NCBI GenBank assembly: GCA_964634885.1
Contig: CAZWLN010000038.1
Location: forward strand, 1-44,407
Length of the DNA: 44,407 nucleotides
Source of the DNA: DAINRZ01 sp964634885
GTDB lineage: Bacteria > Bacteroidota > Ignavibacteria > Kapaibacteriales > UBA2268
Direction: 5' to 3'
Under the pieces are notes generated by a model. The model was not told the origin of the DNA. It saw only the letters and a list, made by a program, of their open reading frames with translations, and ran no database searches. The first letter of the stretch is position 1; every line of letters begins with the position of its first letter. Position numbers and translations under genes: made by a program. Shown in pieces: positions 1 to 7,991 of this stretch.

Positions 1-825
1 TTTCTTCAGTTCATAGGAATCGTATAATACATATAAATAGCCTGTCATGTATTTGCGCTTGAGATCGTATGAAAAGATATGTTCAACTCCTCCCCTGAAT
101 TTGAAGAACTTATGCTGATATTTGTTGTCATCGCCCTCCAAAGTAAAGAAGGTCAATTCCGAAGACAATACCGTATTATCGAAAATTCTTCCTGTAAAAC
201 CGGCTGTATAGCCATTGTCGGAGGACCTTCCCTGTTCCAGGGCGGATGAATGTACAGAATCCGTTTTAACCATCACCGGATCCAGTTTATAGGTTGTGTA
301 TCCGAAATTGGCATAAAGATAAATGTAGAGGAACTTTTTACTGGGATCGTTGAATTTTTCCCATCCGTAGAATGGGTTAAAGACGCCGGCGAAATTGATT
401 TTTTCTTTAAGTATGTTACCGCCCATCCCAATGCCAATTTTGTACCACTCGACATTGTAAGACTCATATAGCGAGCTGTTGCTGTTGACACAGATCAGTT
501 TGATCTGTAAAGGAAATGCATAAAGTAAATTGCCATTAAACCTGATATACTCCATGTAAGGCTTTACAGTAACGACAGGGGTTTTCTTAATAATTGCTCC
601 TGTTTTCACTAAGCTTATATCGCATTTGCTAAAAGGATGATCTGTAACTTTACAGCCGACGGTGGGAATCAGGATTTGTTCGCCGCTAAAATAAAGATCA
701 TTATTAATCGATAGCTCAAGACTTTTAATATATTTGTTAATTACTCCCAAAGTGTCTTCGGAAAAGGCACAGGCATCGATAATGCTTAGGGAAAATACAA
801 AAACAGCTACTATCATGTTCTTCAT
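1..825 (-). CDS. Secreted beta-rich (outer-membrane barrel-like) protein, 3' end outside window
   Basis: An open minus-strand frame runs from the ATG at 823-825 to the first base of the window with no stop, giving 275 residues and continuing beyond the left edge. The protein starts with a short basic region and a hydrophobic stretch (MKNMIVAVFVFSLSIIDACA) that looks like a Sec signal peptide. The rest is rich in aromatic residues and alternating polar/hydrophobic segments, for example IYLYANFGYTTYKL and GYLYVLYDSYELKK, as in outer-membrane beta-barrels. I recognise no family. It is the last of several minus-strand envelope genes but is separated from the next one by 318 bp holding a repeat element, so it is probably transcribed alone. 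A box TATATTTG lies on the minus strand at 919-912 but lacks a properly spaced TTG. Confidence 0.75.
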   Translation of the reverse strand, partial: MKNMIVAVFVFSLSIIDACAFSEDTLGVINKYIKSLELSINNDLYFSGEQILIPTVGCKVTDHPFSKCDISLVKTGAIIKKTPVVTVKPYMEYIRFNGNLLYAFPLQIKLICVNSNSSLYESYNVEWYKIGIGMGGNILKEKINFAGVFNPFYGWEKFNDPSKKFLYIYLYANFGYTTYKLDPVMVKTDSVHSSALEQGRSSDNGYTAGFTGRIFDNTVLSSELTFFTLEGDDNKYQHKFFKFRGGVEHIFSYDLKRKYMTGYLYVLYDSYELKK

Positions 826-939
826 AATTACCGCCAAATCTGTGAATTTAAATACACCAGTTATTTATTTTGGCTCTTCTCTATTTGTAGTGGGTAAATA
901 ATGAAGAAAACCAAATATATATTTTTCAAATCTCAATGG

Positions 940-1036
940 ACACACCCCGGCTGCTGCCGCAGCCACCCCTCTTATTAGAGGGGTTAAGACCTGTTGTTGC
1001 GCTCCCCATCTGCCAAGAGGGGGTTGGGGGGTGTGT
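940..1036. repeat. 97-bp palindromic repeat with 9-bp terminal inverted repeats
   Basis: The element begins with ACACACCCC (940-948) and ends with GGGGTGTGT (1028-1036), perfect inverted repeats. Inside are small hairpins: GGCTGC/GCAGCC and ACCCCTC/GAGGGGT. It codes for nothing. A second, right-truncated copy lies at 37331-37410; both copies are preceded by CAATGG. It fills most of the 318-bp gap between the genes ending at 825 and 1144, where I see no other gene. The form suggests a non-autonomous miniature element or an intergenic hairpin repeat. No transposase is visible in the window. Confidence 0.8.
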
Positions 1037-1143
1037 AAATACCATCTATATCTATATCTTTAATAAATCATTATCAGAATATCTAAGAAATTTTGTAGTA
1101 TTCATAATATTTTACTCACTATAATTGATGAAGAGCCTTTATT

Positions 1144-1893
1144 TTAATAAAAATCAGGAAAAGGAAGATACTCGAGATTTCTTTTTTTCACCAACTTAAT
1201 ATCGTCTGTTTCAATGCAGGCGCCTGCAATGATATTCTCCGCAACTCTGACGGTAACCCCTTCGCATATATCACATGTACCAATATCCAGGTAATATCTT
1301 ACTGCCTGGCCAATGCCAACAGCTATTCGTGGATCAAACGATGCACAGTCAGCAGAACCTTTGACCTTTTTCAATGGGATGGCAGGAAATTTTGTAGCAC
1401 AGAAATCTCCGGCTGCAATGATTTCAATGTAATTGACAACAATTGCCCTTTTAGTAGCTATATCATAGAATTGAACAGCCAATGGATTAACTTGTAAAGT
1501 AGAGTCATCGGAATAGAAAATTATGTCCAATACTAAAGATTCACTCGACGGCTTGTTGAACAAACAAACCGGGAAAAATGGGATCATCGGCGTTCCGGCA
1601 AATATCATCCTGTATGGAAAACATGTACCGATAGTTAATTTTAAACTATCATTAATCTGATAGTTTACCTCACTTGTAGCACGGGATAAATTGTTATCAT
1701 AAATATGCCGATTGATTGAACTGCTGGCAATCCCTGCCGAAACGGCCTTTTCGTCCGGCTCCAGCACAGAGTACGAATACAGGAAAGAACAGCCTGTGAA
1801 AGCAGCTATGCAAAAGATGCAGGAAATGAAGAGAACACCTGAACCGGCCAGTCCACAATTTCTTTCACCGGACCTTAACAAATTGATTATCAT
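1144..1893 (-). CDS. Predicted lipoprotein of unknown function
   Basis: This 249-residue protein has a hydrophobic segment at about residues 18-34 followed by FTGC, a plausible lipobox with the lipidated cysteine at residue 35. The mature part shows no motif I recognise. It has several cysteines, including a CDIC motif in the C-terminal third, that could form disulfides. The start is preceded by AGGACAGG, a reasonable ribosome binding site. It lies 96 bp downstream of another lipoprotein gene in the same direction and may be the distal member of the sigma-factor operon. Envelope location is inferred from the lipobox only. Confidence 0.75.
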   Translation of the reverse strand: MIINLLRSGERNCGLAGSGVLFISCIFCIAAFTGCSFLYSYSVLEPDEKAVSAGIASSSINRHIYDNNLSRATSEVNYQINDSLKLTIGTCFPYRMIFAGTPMIPFFPVCLFNKPSSESLVLDIIFYSDDSTLQVNPLAVQFYDIATKRAIVVNYIEIIAAGDFCATKFPAIPLKKVKGSADCASFDPRIAVGIGQAVRYYLDIGTCDICEGVTVRVAENIIAGACIETDDIKLVKKRNLEYLPFPDFY

Positions 1894-1989
1894 AATACCT
1901 GTCCTGATAATGATTATTCTTTTTAATCATTAGACAGATAGTAACAGAAAAGGTTTAAATGAGACGGAAAAAAAATGGTTTCGCTTGTG

Positions 1990-2643
1990 CTATTTATAGA
2001 GTATTGACTGCAAAAGCCTTTCGCTCCTGAGTATCCGGGGCTTAGAGCCGTCTTCCAGCGTGAACAGTTCCCTCATGATCAGCCCATTCTGTGGAGAGTA
2101 GAACGCTCTCGTGTAATGGCCTGTCGAAGGATTATACGATTCAAAGCAATAGCAATGGTAAGAACCGGCTTCCACTGCAACGACACTGTCCGTCGATGTG
2201 ATTTTCCAGCGGACACCGCCGTCGTCGGTAAACTCTGAACCTGTTTTACCGGGGTATTGAAGGATCAGGGCCTCGGTAGTAACAGATAATTTTTTTGTAA
2301 TCTTATGCAAGCCGTCGTACTTGTTTGTGTACCATACCCGGCCTAAGGTATCATCGGTAAACCACTTGGCGCCATTGATCACCGTGTCCTTCAGCACCAT
2401 TTCCAATATGGTTTCATCGCTGCTTTTTAATGAATCGTCAACCGGATCATACAGGTAGATGTCATAATACCAGAAATTCTGTTTGTGTAAGGGTTTAATA
2501 ACCGAATCGAGGCTGTCGAGGGGAACCCTTTTCTTGTCCATTTCCGAATCGAGGATGTCCCCGCAGGAAACAAGCATAAAAAAACCAAGCGCCAACAGAG
2601 AGCGCCACATCACAGGGATTATATTAAAGCAGTTCTTATTCAT
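1990..2643 (-). CDS. Predicted lipoprotein, third gene of the sigma-factor operon
   Basis: This 217-residue protein has a signal sequence ending in LVSC, a good lipobox with the cysteine at residue 27. The mature part is rich in beta-prone and charged residues and includes GKTGSEFTDDGGVRWKITSTDSV. No family is recognised. Only 5 bp separate its start from the stop of the anti-sigma-like gene upstream, so translation is probably coupled. Its place directly behind a sigma/anti-sigma pair suggests a sensor or target of that envelope response, but this is inference. Confidence 0.8.
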   Translation of the reverse strand: MNKNCFNIIPVMWRSLLALGFFMLVSCGDILDSEMDKKRVPLDSLDSVIKPLHKQNFWYYDIYLYDPVDDSLKSSDETILEMVLKDTVINGAKWFTDDTLGRVWYTNKYDGLHKITKKLSVTTEALILQYPGKTGSEFTDDGGVRWKITSTDSVVAVEAGSYHCYCFESYNPSTGHYTRAFYSPQNGLIMRELFTLEDGSKPRILRSERLLQSILYK

Positions 2644-2648
2644 TGAAT

Positions 2649-3863
2649 TCAGAAGGCGTACCTCATTCCATAGTTCAGCCCTAATTTACGGGTATTGTTC
2701 CAGTCCTGATTATGCCTGTATATTAAATTGGACAACTCTCCCTGCAAGGTGAGAATGAAGCCGTCATACAGTTCATAGTCAAGGCCGGCTGCCAATCTTG
2801 CGACAGCGCCGTAGTAACTGCCGCCGGCTGCGACCTGAAGGTATGGTGAAAAAGAGCTTATCTGTAAAGGTACATATCTTGCTGTCCCGCAAAGGCTTGT
2901 GAAGTTGGGTTGCTGCTCTGTCCTGAACCTCTGGCCAAACTCGTTGATTTCGGTGAAGGTTGTGAAGAATGTTTCCTGGCGTACATCTAAGCCTAAATAG
3001 TAATCATCCTTGAAATTATATAAAACGGTAATTCCAAGGTTGTTGAATTTCGAGAATGAATTCGGGTCGATTGTCTCTCTGGGAATATGCCAGACAGAAG
3101 AGCCCCTCATTTCAATAGATATGCCGGATAATTCAGACAGGAACGGGTTGTATGAGCTTAAACCCAGGTAACCCGGACTTCGACCGATTGTATTATCCGG
3201 CATATTACTAAAGTCGGTATTGTTTAGCGGGATGACAACACCGAAAGATATATCAGGTATAAGCCTGCTGTTTCCCGATTCTGCTATTGCTTCAACAGTT
3301 TGGCTGACAGAAGCAGCAATGTCTTCATTGTTGTCGGAAACAACAGGGCTGTTTTGTGCGGGATGCTCATTCCGGCGCCGAGGGGCGGGAGATTCCTTTA
3401 CAAAGCCAGTTTCATTGTCGGTACTCATATTTTTCTTTTGTTCAACAGCAATTGAACGTATAACCGGTATGCAGATTACAGTATTATCATGCCTGTTGAC
3501 AGCTTCCATAAGGAACATCACTGACAGAGCGATTGCTCCGGTCATTAAAAGAAAAAGCAGGTACCTTTTCAACTTGGCTTTCGGCGCCGGCTGAGATTCG
3601 GGTAAAATGACTGCCGGGGCTGCCATGTCAGTTGACACTGACGGAATGGAGTAGCCCAATTTTTTGAATATATCATTAGTAACATTATTCGATGGAATAA
3701 ATGACTTCGCAGTGCTCTTGAATGTTTTGTCTATGTTGACAAAGCTGCGGAAATCATCGCGCAGTTCGATGTCATAGGCCATCTGGGAAAACAGGGACTG
3801 TTCCTCATCGTTCATGAGCGTCCCGTTTAAGTAATCCAATATCAGTTCTGAATTGTTTTTCAT
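2649..3863 (-). CDS. Anti-sigma-like membrane protein with C-terminal barrel-like domain
   Basis: The 404-residue product has three parts. Residues 1-90 form a soluble acidic region beginning with a helix (SELILDYLNGTLMNDEEQSL) that resembles the N-terminal sigma-binding part of anti-sigma factors, without a clear zinc-finger motif. Residues 101-120 (YLLFLLMTGAIALSVMFLME) form one membrane helix. A low-complexity linker follows, and residues 205-404 are beta-rich with a terminal GMRYAF, the closing aromatic pattern of outer-membrane barrels. The gene starts 12 bp after the ECF sigma gene, which fits a sigma/anti-sigma pair. Similar fusions next to ECF genes are known in Bacteroidota as hypothetical or porin-like proteins. 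How a protein with an inner-membrane helix reaches a barrel fold is unclear; the C-terminal part could instead be a periplasmic beta domain. Confidence 0.7.
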   Translation of the reverse strand: MKNNSELILDYLNGTLMNDEEQSLFSQMAYDIELRDDFRSFVNIDKTFKSTAKSFIPSNNVTNDIFKKLGYSIPSVSTDMAAPAVILPESQPAPKAKLKRYLLFLLMTGAIALSVMFLMEAVNRHDNTVICIPVIRSIAVEQKKNMSTDNETGFVKESPAPRRRNEHPAQNSPVVSDNNEDIAASVSQTVEAIAESGNSRLIPDISFGVVIPLNNTDFSNMPDNTIGRSPGYLGLSSYNPFLSELSGISIEMRGSSVWHIPRETIDPNSFSKFNNLGITVLYNFKDDYYLGLDVRQETFFTTFTEINEFGQRFRTEQQPNFTSLCGTARYVPLQISSFSPYLQVAAGGSYYGAVARLAAGLDYELYDGFILTLQGELSNLIYRHNQDWNNTRKLGLNYGMRYAF

Positions 3864-3875
3864 CTGGCCGCCAAG

Positions 3876-4466
3876 TTAATTCTTTAAATCAATAAAATAT
3901 GATTTCAGCAAAGATGCCAACTGCCGGAAACCACGTTCGATACGGGTCCTGATACACGATTCGGTTTCACCCAGGACCTCTGCAATCTCACTGTACTTAA
4001 AACCGCCGAACCAGTACAGTACGAGTGTTTCCCTGTAGATTTCTTCCAAGCTGTCCACGGCAATCCGTACCAGATTGGCAAGTTCTCCGCTTTCCATATC
4101 GCTGAGAAAATTAAACGGATCTGCATATTGTTCCATTAAACTCAGATCGAAATTCCTGATGTCTGCCTTCCTCGTCGAAGTGTTGTTGCGGTATCTGTCG
4201 ATGCTCAGGTTTCGGGCAATGGTGAACAGCAAGGGTAATATCTTATTTGTTTTCTTGCCCGCTTTAATATAAGCATGGAATTTCAGCCAGGTATCCTGCA
4301 TCAGTTCTTCGGCTTCTTCCCTTGTCTCAGAGTGGTAAGAGCAATAGCCGTAGATCTGGGAGGAATACTTCATGTAAATGATGCTGAAAGCGTTGTCCGA
4401 GATCGGATTATCCTCTTTCAGCAGTGTTACGAGTTCTATATCGCTATATTTACTGTAATCTTTCAT
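3876..4466 (-). CDS. ECF-family RNA polymerase sigma factor
   Basis: The 196-residue protein has the two-domain layout of extracytoplasmic-function sigma factors. Region 2 spans about residues 25-95, with EEAEELMQDTWLKFHAYI and LLFTIARNLSIDRYRN for core binding and -10 recognition. Region 4 spans about 135-188, with a helix-turn-helix in YSEIAEVLGETESCIRTRIERG for -35 recognition. The length is normal for the family. It heads a minus-strand operon with an anti-sigma-like membrane protein and a lipoprotein, so it likely responds to an envelope signal and may control its own operon. The 254 bp upstream, shared with the divergent PIN gene, are extremely AT-rich with A/T tracts; I see no convincing promoter motif there. 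Confidence 0.95.
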   Translation of the reverse strand: MKDYSKYSDIELVTLLKEDNPISDNAFSIIYMKYSSQIYGYCSYHSETREEAEELMQDTWLKFHAYIKAGKKTNKILPLLFTIARNLSIDRYRNNTSTRKADIRNFDLSLMEQYADPFNFLSDMESGELANLVRIAVDSLEEIYRETLVLYWFGGFKYSEIAEVLGETESCIRTRIERGFRQLASLLKSYFIDLKN

Positions 4467-4720
4467 TCACATTTTCATTATTTTACATTCAACAAACATA
4501 TAAACGGAAATTTTACCGAAAATAAACAGGAATTTTAATATTTTTTTCAAAATTTCTTAAAATTTCTGCTAAGTCCCTGAAAATAAAAGATATTTTTTTT
4601 TCATATTTTTTCGATTTTTTCTGTTTGGAGAGGAGGAATCAGTCAATTTTTCAAAAATTTCTAAATTTAAATTGAAGATTAATCGTTTGTATTACAAAAT
4701 TTGAAATATTCGATAGGGAA

Positions 4721-5185
4721 ATGCGAAAACAGAGAATATATATTGATACTTCGGTAATCGGCGGATGTTTTGACGAAGAATTTGCCGAATGGTCCTTAAT
4801 GCTGTTCAATGAATTTATTACAGGAGAAAAAATTGCCGTTATTTCGACAATCCTTATCGGTGAATTGTCAAAAGCTCCCGATTATATCAGCAATAAAATC
4901 AAAGAAATACCTACAGAATACATCGAATTAGTTCCGATGAATACTGAAATTGAAAGTCTTGCAAAAAGCTATATATGCAACGGCGCAATAAGTGAAAAAT
5001 ATTCTGACGACGCTTTACACATCGCTGCTGCAACTGTTTACAAAGTGGATGTATTGGTGAGCTGGAATTTCAAACATATTGTTAATCTCAGACGGATTCA
5101 GCTGTATAATTCTATTAACCTGATGCATGGCTGTGCTTTCATAGAGATACGTACACCAAGGGAGGTTGTCCGCTATGAAAAATAA
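4721..5185 (+). CDS. PIN-domain protein, probable toxin nuclease
   Basis: The 154-residue product starts with YIDTSVIGG, the typical first PIN strand with acidic residue D9. Other acidic positions that could bind metal are E48 (GELS) and D96/D97 (YSDDALHIAAA), followed by VSWNFKHI, where many PIN proteins have W-N-x-K-H. PIN domains are Mg-dependent RNases, often VapC-like toxins. The stop overlaps the start of a small downstream gene by 11 nt, as in a toxin-antitoxin pair, here with the toxin-like gene first. The order is reversed from classical vapBC, but similar PIN/small-gene pairs occur in Bacteroidota. Confidence 0.85.
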   Translation: MRKQRIYIDTSVIGGCFDEEFAEWSLMLFNEFITGEKIAVISTILIGELSKAPDYISNKIKEIPTEYIELVPMNTEIESLAKSYICNGAISEKYSDDALHIAAATVYKVDVLVSWNFKHIVNLRRIQLYNSINLMHGCAFIEIRTPREVVRYEK

Positions 5186-5360
5186 GAAATTTGATTGCAT
5201 TAAAATGAAACAGGCAATTCAGGAAAAAATGTGGAAAGAAGCTGGCGGTTCATTTGAAGGTTTATTGCTGTTGCATGAAAAAACACTGAAAGAGAGTGAA
5301 TTGCACAGCTATCTCGCCAAAAGCAGAAAAAAAGAGAGCAAATCGGCAACAGCTCAGTAA
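5175..5360 (+). CDS. Small partner of the PIN protein, putative antitoxin
   Basis: The product is 61 residues, basic and helical, with FDCIKMKQAIQEKMWKEAGG near the start. Small proteins with a similar D-C-(I/V)-x-M-K-x-x-I-Q motif are often encoded next to PIN genes in Bacteroidota. I chose the ATG at 5175 because GGAGG at 5161-5165 stands 9 nt before it; an upstream TTG at 5166 would directly abut that site. The gene overlaps the PIN stop by 11 nt. The antitoxin role is inferred from size and position, not shown. Confidence 0.65.
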   Translation: MKNKKFDCIKMKQAIQEKMWKEAGGSFEGLLLLHEKTLKESELHSYLAKSRKKESKSATAQ

Positions 5361-5508
5361 ATTGGCCTGTTGATAAGTTCAGGAAAAAAGATTTCATTGA
5401 TACATTTCCATTGGCAAGGGCTTCAAAGGATATGTCATAAACCTGGATAAAGCGTTAGGAGTTGAAAATATCACATTAATAATTGATATATAGCAATTTA
5501 ACGATTTT

Positions 5509-5533
5509 CCCCTCCTCCTTGGATAAGGAGGGG
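5509..5533. repeat. Short CCCCTCC...GGAGGGG intergenic repeat
   Basis: CCTCCTT (5514-5520) pairs with AAGGAGG (5525-5531) around the loop GGAT, and the flanks add CCCC and GGGG. GC-rich hairpins of this type are scattered through the intergenic regions of many Bacteroidota and Chlorobi genomes. A related but longer element is at 12259-12363. It could also act as a weak terminator for the PIN operon, but it has no T-run. Confidence 0.55.
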
Positions 5534-5649
5534 CCAGGGGTGGTTTGATTTTAAGTGTTTTGGGTTTCTATTGCACATTCCGGGATAAAAACTCAATTTC
5601 ATTCCCCAAAACCGGGAAATCTTCGTACTATCCCGATTGTCCCCCCTGT

Positions 5650-5680
5650 ACCAAACACAACAGGCAGCCGAAGCTGCCTG
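5650..5680 (-). terminator. Rho-independent terminator of the EF-G gene
   Basis: On the minus strand CAGGCAGC and GCTGCCTG form an 8-bp perfect stem (5661-5680) closed by a UUCG tetraloop. It is followed by the T/G-rich tract TTGTGTTTGG. It lies 28 bp past the EF-G stop. The imperfect T-run lowers confidence slightly. Confidence 0.7.
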
Positions 5681-5707
5681 TCATTGCGTATATTATAAAG
5701 AATAATA

Positions 5708-7837
5708 CTATTCTTCGTCAGTCTGCTGTTTCTTGTATGCATCGATGAGTTCCTGCTGAACGTTGGCAGGTACCGACTGGTATTCGAGGAATTTCTGTGT
5801 ATAGGTTGCCCTTCCTGCGGTAATGGTACGCAGAGAGGTTGAATACTTATCAAGTTCTGCCAGAGGCATCCTGGCGTTGATGAGCTGGTACCTTCCGGCA
5901 GAGTCGATGCCGAGGATCATGCCTCTGCGTGTCGGGAGGTCGCTCATTACGTCGCCGACGTAATCTTCGGGCACTTTGATCTGTACTTCGTAGATTGGTT
6001 CGAGGATCTTCGGTGCCGCTTCGACGAAGTTCGTTTTGAAGACCATCATGCCGGCAGTCTTGAAGGCCGCTTCGTTTGAATCGACGGGGTGCATCTTGCC
6101 GTCGAAGATGGTAACCCTGATGTCGCGTACATAGGAGCCTGTCAGAGGTCCGAAAGTCATTTTCTCCATTACGCCTTTGAGGATGGCTGGAAGGAAACGC
6201 TGGTCGATGACACCGCCGACGATGCAGTTCAGGTATTCGAGCCTGCCGCCCCAATCGAGGTTGTACGTATCCCTGCCCCTTACGGAGAGGCCGGCCGGGT
6301 CGGGCATGCCTTCGTACCAGGGTTCGACCATCATGTGTACTTCGGCAAACTGGCCGGCGCCGCCGGTTTGTTTCTTGTGCCTGTAGCTTCCCTTCACCTG
6401 TTTCTGGATGGTTTCGCGGTAAGGTACGCGAGGCTCGACGAATTCGCACTGTACTTTGTATTTGTTCTCGAGTTTCCATTTGATGATGCCGAGGTGAAGT
6501 TCGCCCTGAGCGTGCAGAATGAGCTGCCTCAGTTCCTGTGAATGCTCGACGATGATCGACGGGTCTTCATGTTCGATGTTGTGCAGGCCCATGCCGACTT
6601 TTTCTTCCTCGCCCTTGGTCTTGGGGACTACAGAAGTCCTGACGATGGGATTGGGATAGGCCATGGGGGGAATGGTCACATCGTGGTTCTTTTCATGGAG
6701 TGTATGATTGATCAGAGTATTCTTCAGTTTTACGGTGCAGCCTATGTCGCCTGCAACCAGGGATTCGATCTCGGTTCTCTTTTTTCCGTTGGCGGTAAAA
6801 ATCTGGTTGAAGCGCTCGGAAGATGACCTCTGCTCGTTGATGAGGTCGGCGCCGGGCCTGAGAGTACCGGACATTACTTTGAAATAGAGTACTTCGCCGG
6901 TCTGTGCTTCTGCCTGTAGTTTGAAAACATATAGAACAGTTTTTCCGAGGCTGTCATATTTCAGCTCTTTATCTTCGACGGTTTTGACTGCCGGCAGTTC
7001 GAGCGGTGAAGGACAAACGTCGGTGATGAACTCGAGAAGCCTGGAGGGTCCCACGTCGTTCTTGCCGCTGGCACAGAAGATGGGGAATATCTGCCTGTTG
7101 ACGAACGCTTTCTTCAGGCCGTTCGCGACTTCTTCGGCGCTGAGAGTACCTTCGTCGAAGTATTTATTCATCAGGTCTTCATCAGTTTCGGCAATCGATT
7201 CGACGAGTTCGCCGTGGTACTTTTCAACGTTTGCCTGCTCGGATGCAGGAATGTCGGCAACAGTCATTTTGCCTTTGTCGTCGAAGCTGATGAGTTTCAT
7301 CTTCAGAATGTCAACTACCTGTTTGAAGCCTGCACCGGTTTTTAAGGGATACTGAACGACAGTAGCCGATTTGCCACACAGTGCCTGGATGTCTTCGACG
7401 GCTTTGTCGAAGTTCGCCTGGTCCACGTCCAGCTTGCTGACGCAGAACATGACCGGGTTTTCATTGACAGAGCAGTATTGCCATCCGTTTTCGGCGCCAA
7501 CCTCAAGGCCGTTCTGGGCATTGACGAGTATGAGGCCGGTGTCGGCTGCCTTTGCTGCGGCGATTACTTCGCCGATGTAGTCGTTTAGTCCCGGAGTATC
7601 TATTATATTTATTTTGAAGTTATTGTACTCTATATACATCGGTGTGGCAAATATCGACGCACCGCGCTCATGCTCGATGTCGTTGAAGTCGGAAACAGTG
7701 CTGTTTTCCTCTACTGTTCCTTTTCTTGTCGTTGCACCCGATTCGAATAAAAATGATTCGGTCAGCGTAGTCTTGCCGGACCCGGCGTGGCCGAATAGAC
7801 CTATGTTCCTAATGTGTTGAGTGTCGTAAACTTTCAT
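5708..7837 (-). CDS. Divergent elongation factor G paralogue (EF-G2 type)
   Basis: The 709-residue translational GTPase has the EF-G domain order. G1 is GHAGSGKT (16-23), G3 is DTPGLNDY (80-87), G4 is SKLD (134-137), and domain IV contains QTGGAGQFAEV. Canonical EF-G has DTPGHVDF and NKMD; here the histidine that activates GTP hydrolysis is Leu84, and the G4 asparagine is serine. Bacteroidota and Chlorobi commonly carry such a second EF-G, beginning MKVYxTxxIxNI, beside the standard one. I start at the ATG at 7835-7837, with GGAG nine bases upstream, instead of an ATG 33 bp further up that adds YYPEYWY-like sequence absent from relatives as I recall them. Its cellular role is not settled; it may act in ribosome recycling or translation under special conditions. 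Confidence 0.9.
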   Translation of the reverse strand: MKVYDTQHIRNIGLFGHAGSGKTTLTESFLFESGATTRKGTVEENSTVSDFNDIEHERGASIFATPMYIEYNNFKINIIDTPGLNDYIGEVIAAAKAADTGLILVNAQNGLEVGAENGWQYCSVNENPVMFCVSKLDVDQANFDKAVEDIQALCGKSATVVQYPLKTGAGFKQVVDILKMKLISFDDKGKMTVADIPASEQANVEKYHGELVESIAETDEDLMNKYFDEGTLSAEEVANGLKKAFVNRQIFPIFCASGKNDVGPSRLLEFITDVCPSPLELPAVKTVEDKELKYDSLGKTVLYVFKLQAEAQTGEVLYFKVMSGTLRPGADLINEQRSSSERFNQIFTANGKKRTEIESLVAGDIGCTVKLKNTLINHTLHEKNHDVTIPPMAYPNPIVRTSVVPKTKGEEEKVGMGLHNIEHEDPSIIVEHSQELRQLILHAQGELHLGIIKWKLENKYKVQCEFVEPRVPYRETIQKQVKGSYRHKKQTGGAGQFAEVHMMVEPWYEGMPDPAGLSVRGRDTYNLDWGGRLEYLNCIVGGVIDQRFLPAILKGVMEKMTFGPLTGSYVRDIRVTIFDGKMHPVDSNEAAFKTAGMMVFKTNFVEAAPKILEPIYEVQIKVPEDYVGDVMSDLPTRRGMILGIDSAGRYQLINARMPLAELDKYSTSLRTITAGRATYTQKFLEYQSVPANVQQELIDAYKKQQTDEE

Positions 7838-7991
7838 ATACCAATACTCCGGATAATAAAAATAACTCAAAAAATTCTAAAATTAACGAATTTGCAATTT
7901 ATTCATAATTAAGGAAATAAAGAAATAATTTTTTTAATATTTCAAAAAAGTTTAAATTATATTTTTTTCATCAATTTACAAGTGTTTTGTT

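Larger units (their letters stand above)
5361..5707. other. 347-bp gap between convergent genes
   Basis: The gap holds short stop-interrupted reading-frame fragments at about 5362-5492, a GC-rich hairpin repeat (5509-5533), about 100 bp without recognisable signals, and the EF-G terminator hairpin (5650-5680). I see no intact gene. Confidence 0.6.

Noticed and set aside
5362..5492. Short frames (NWPVDKFRKKDFIDTF and GFKGYVINLDKALGVENI) after the PIN pair
   Set aside because: They are in different frames, broken by stops, and match no family I know; too weak to call a pseudogene.
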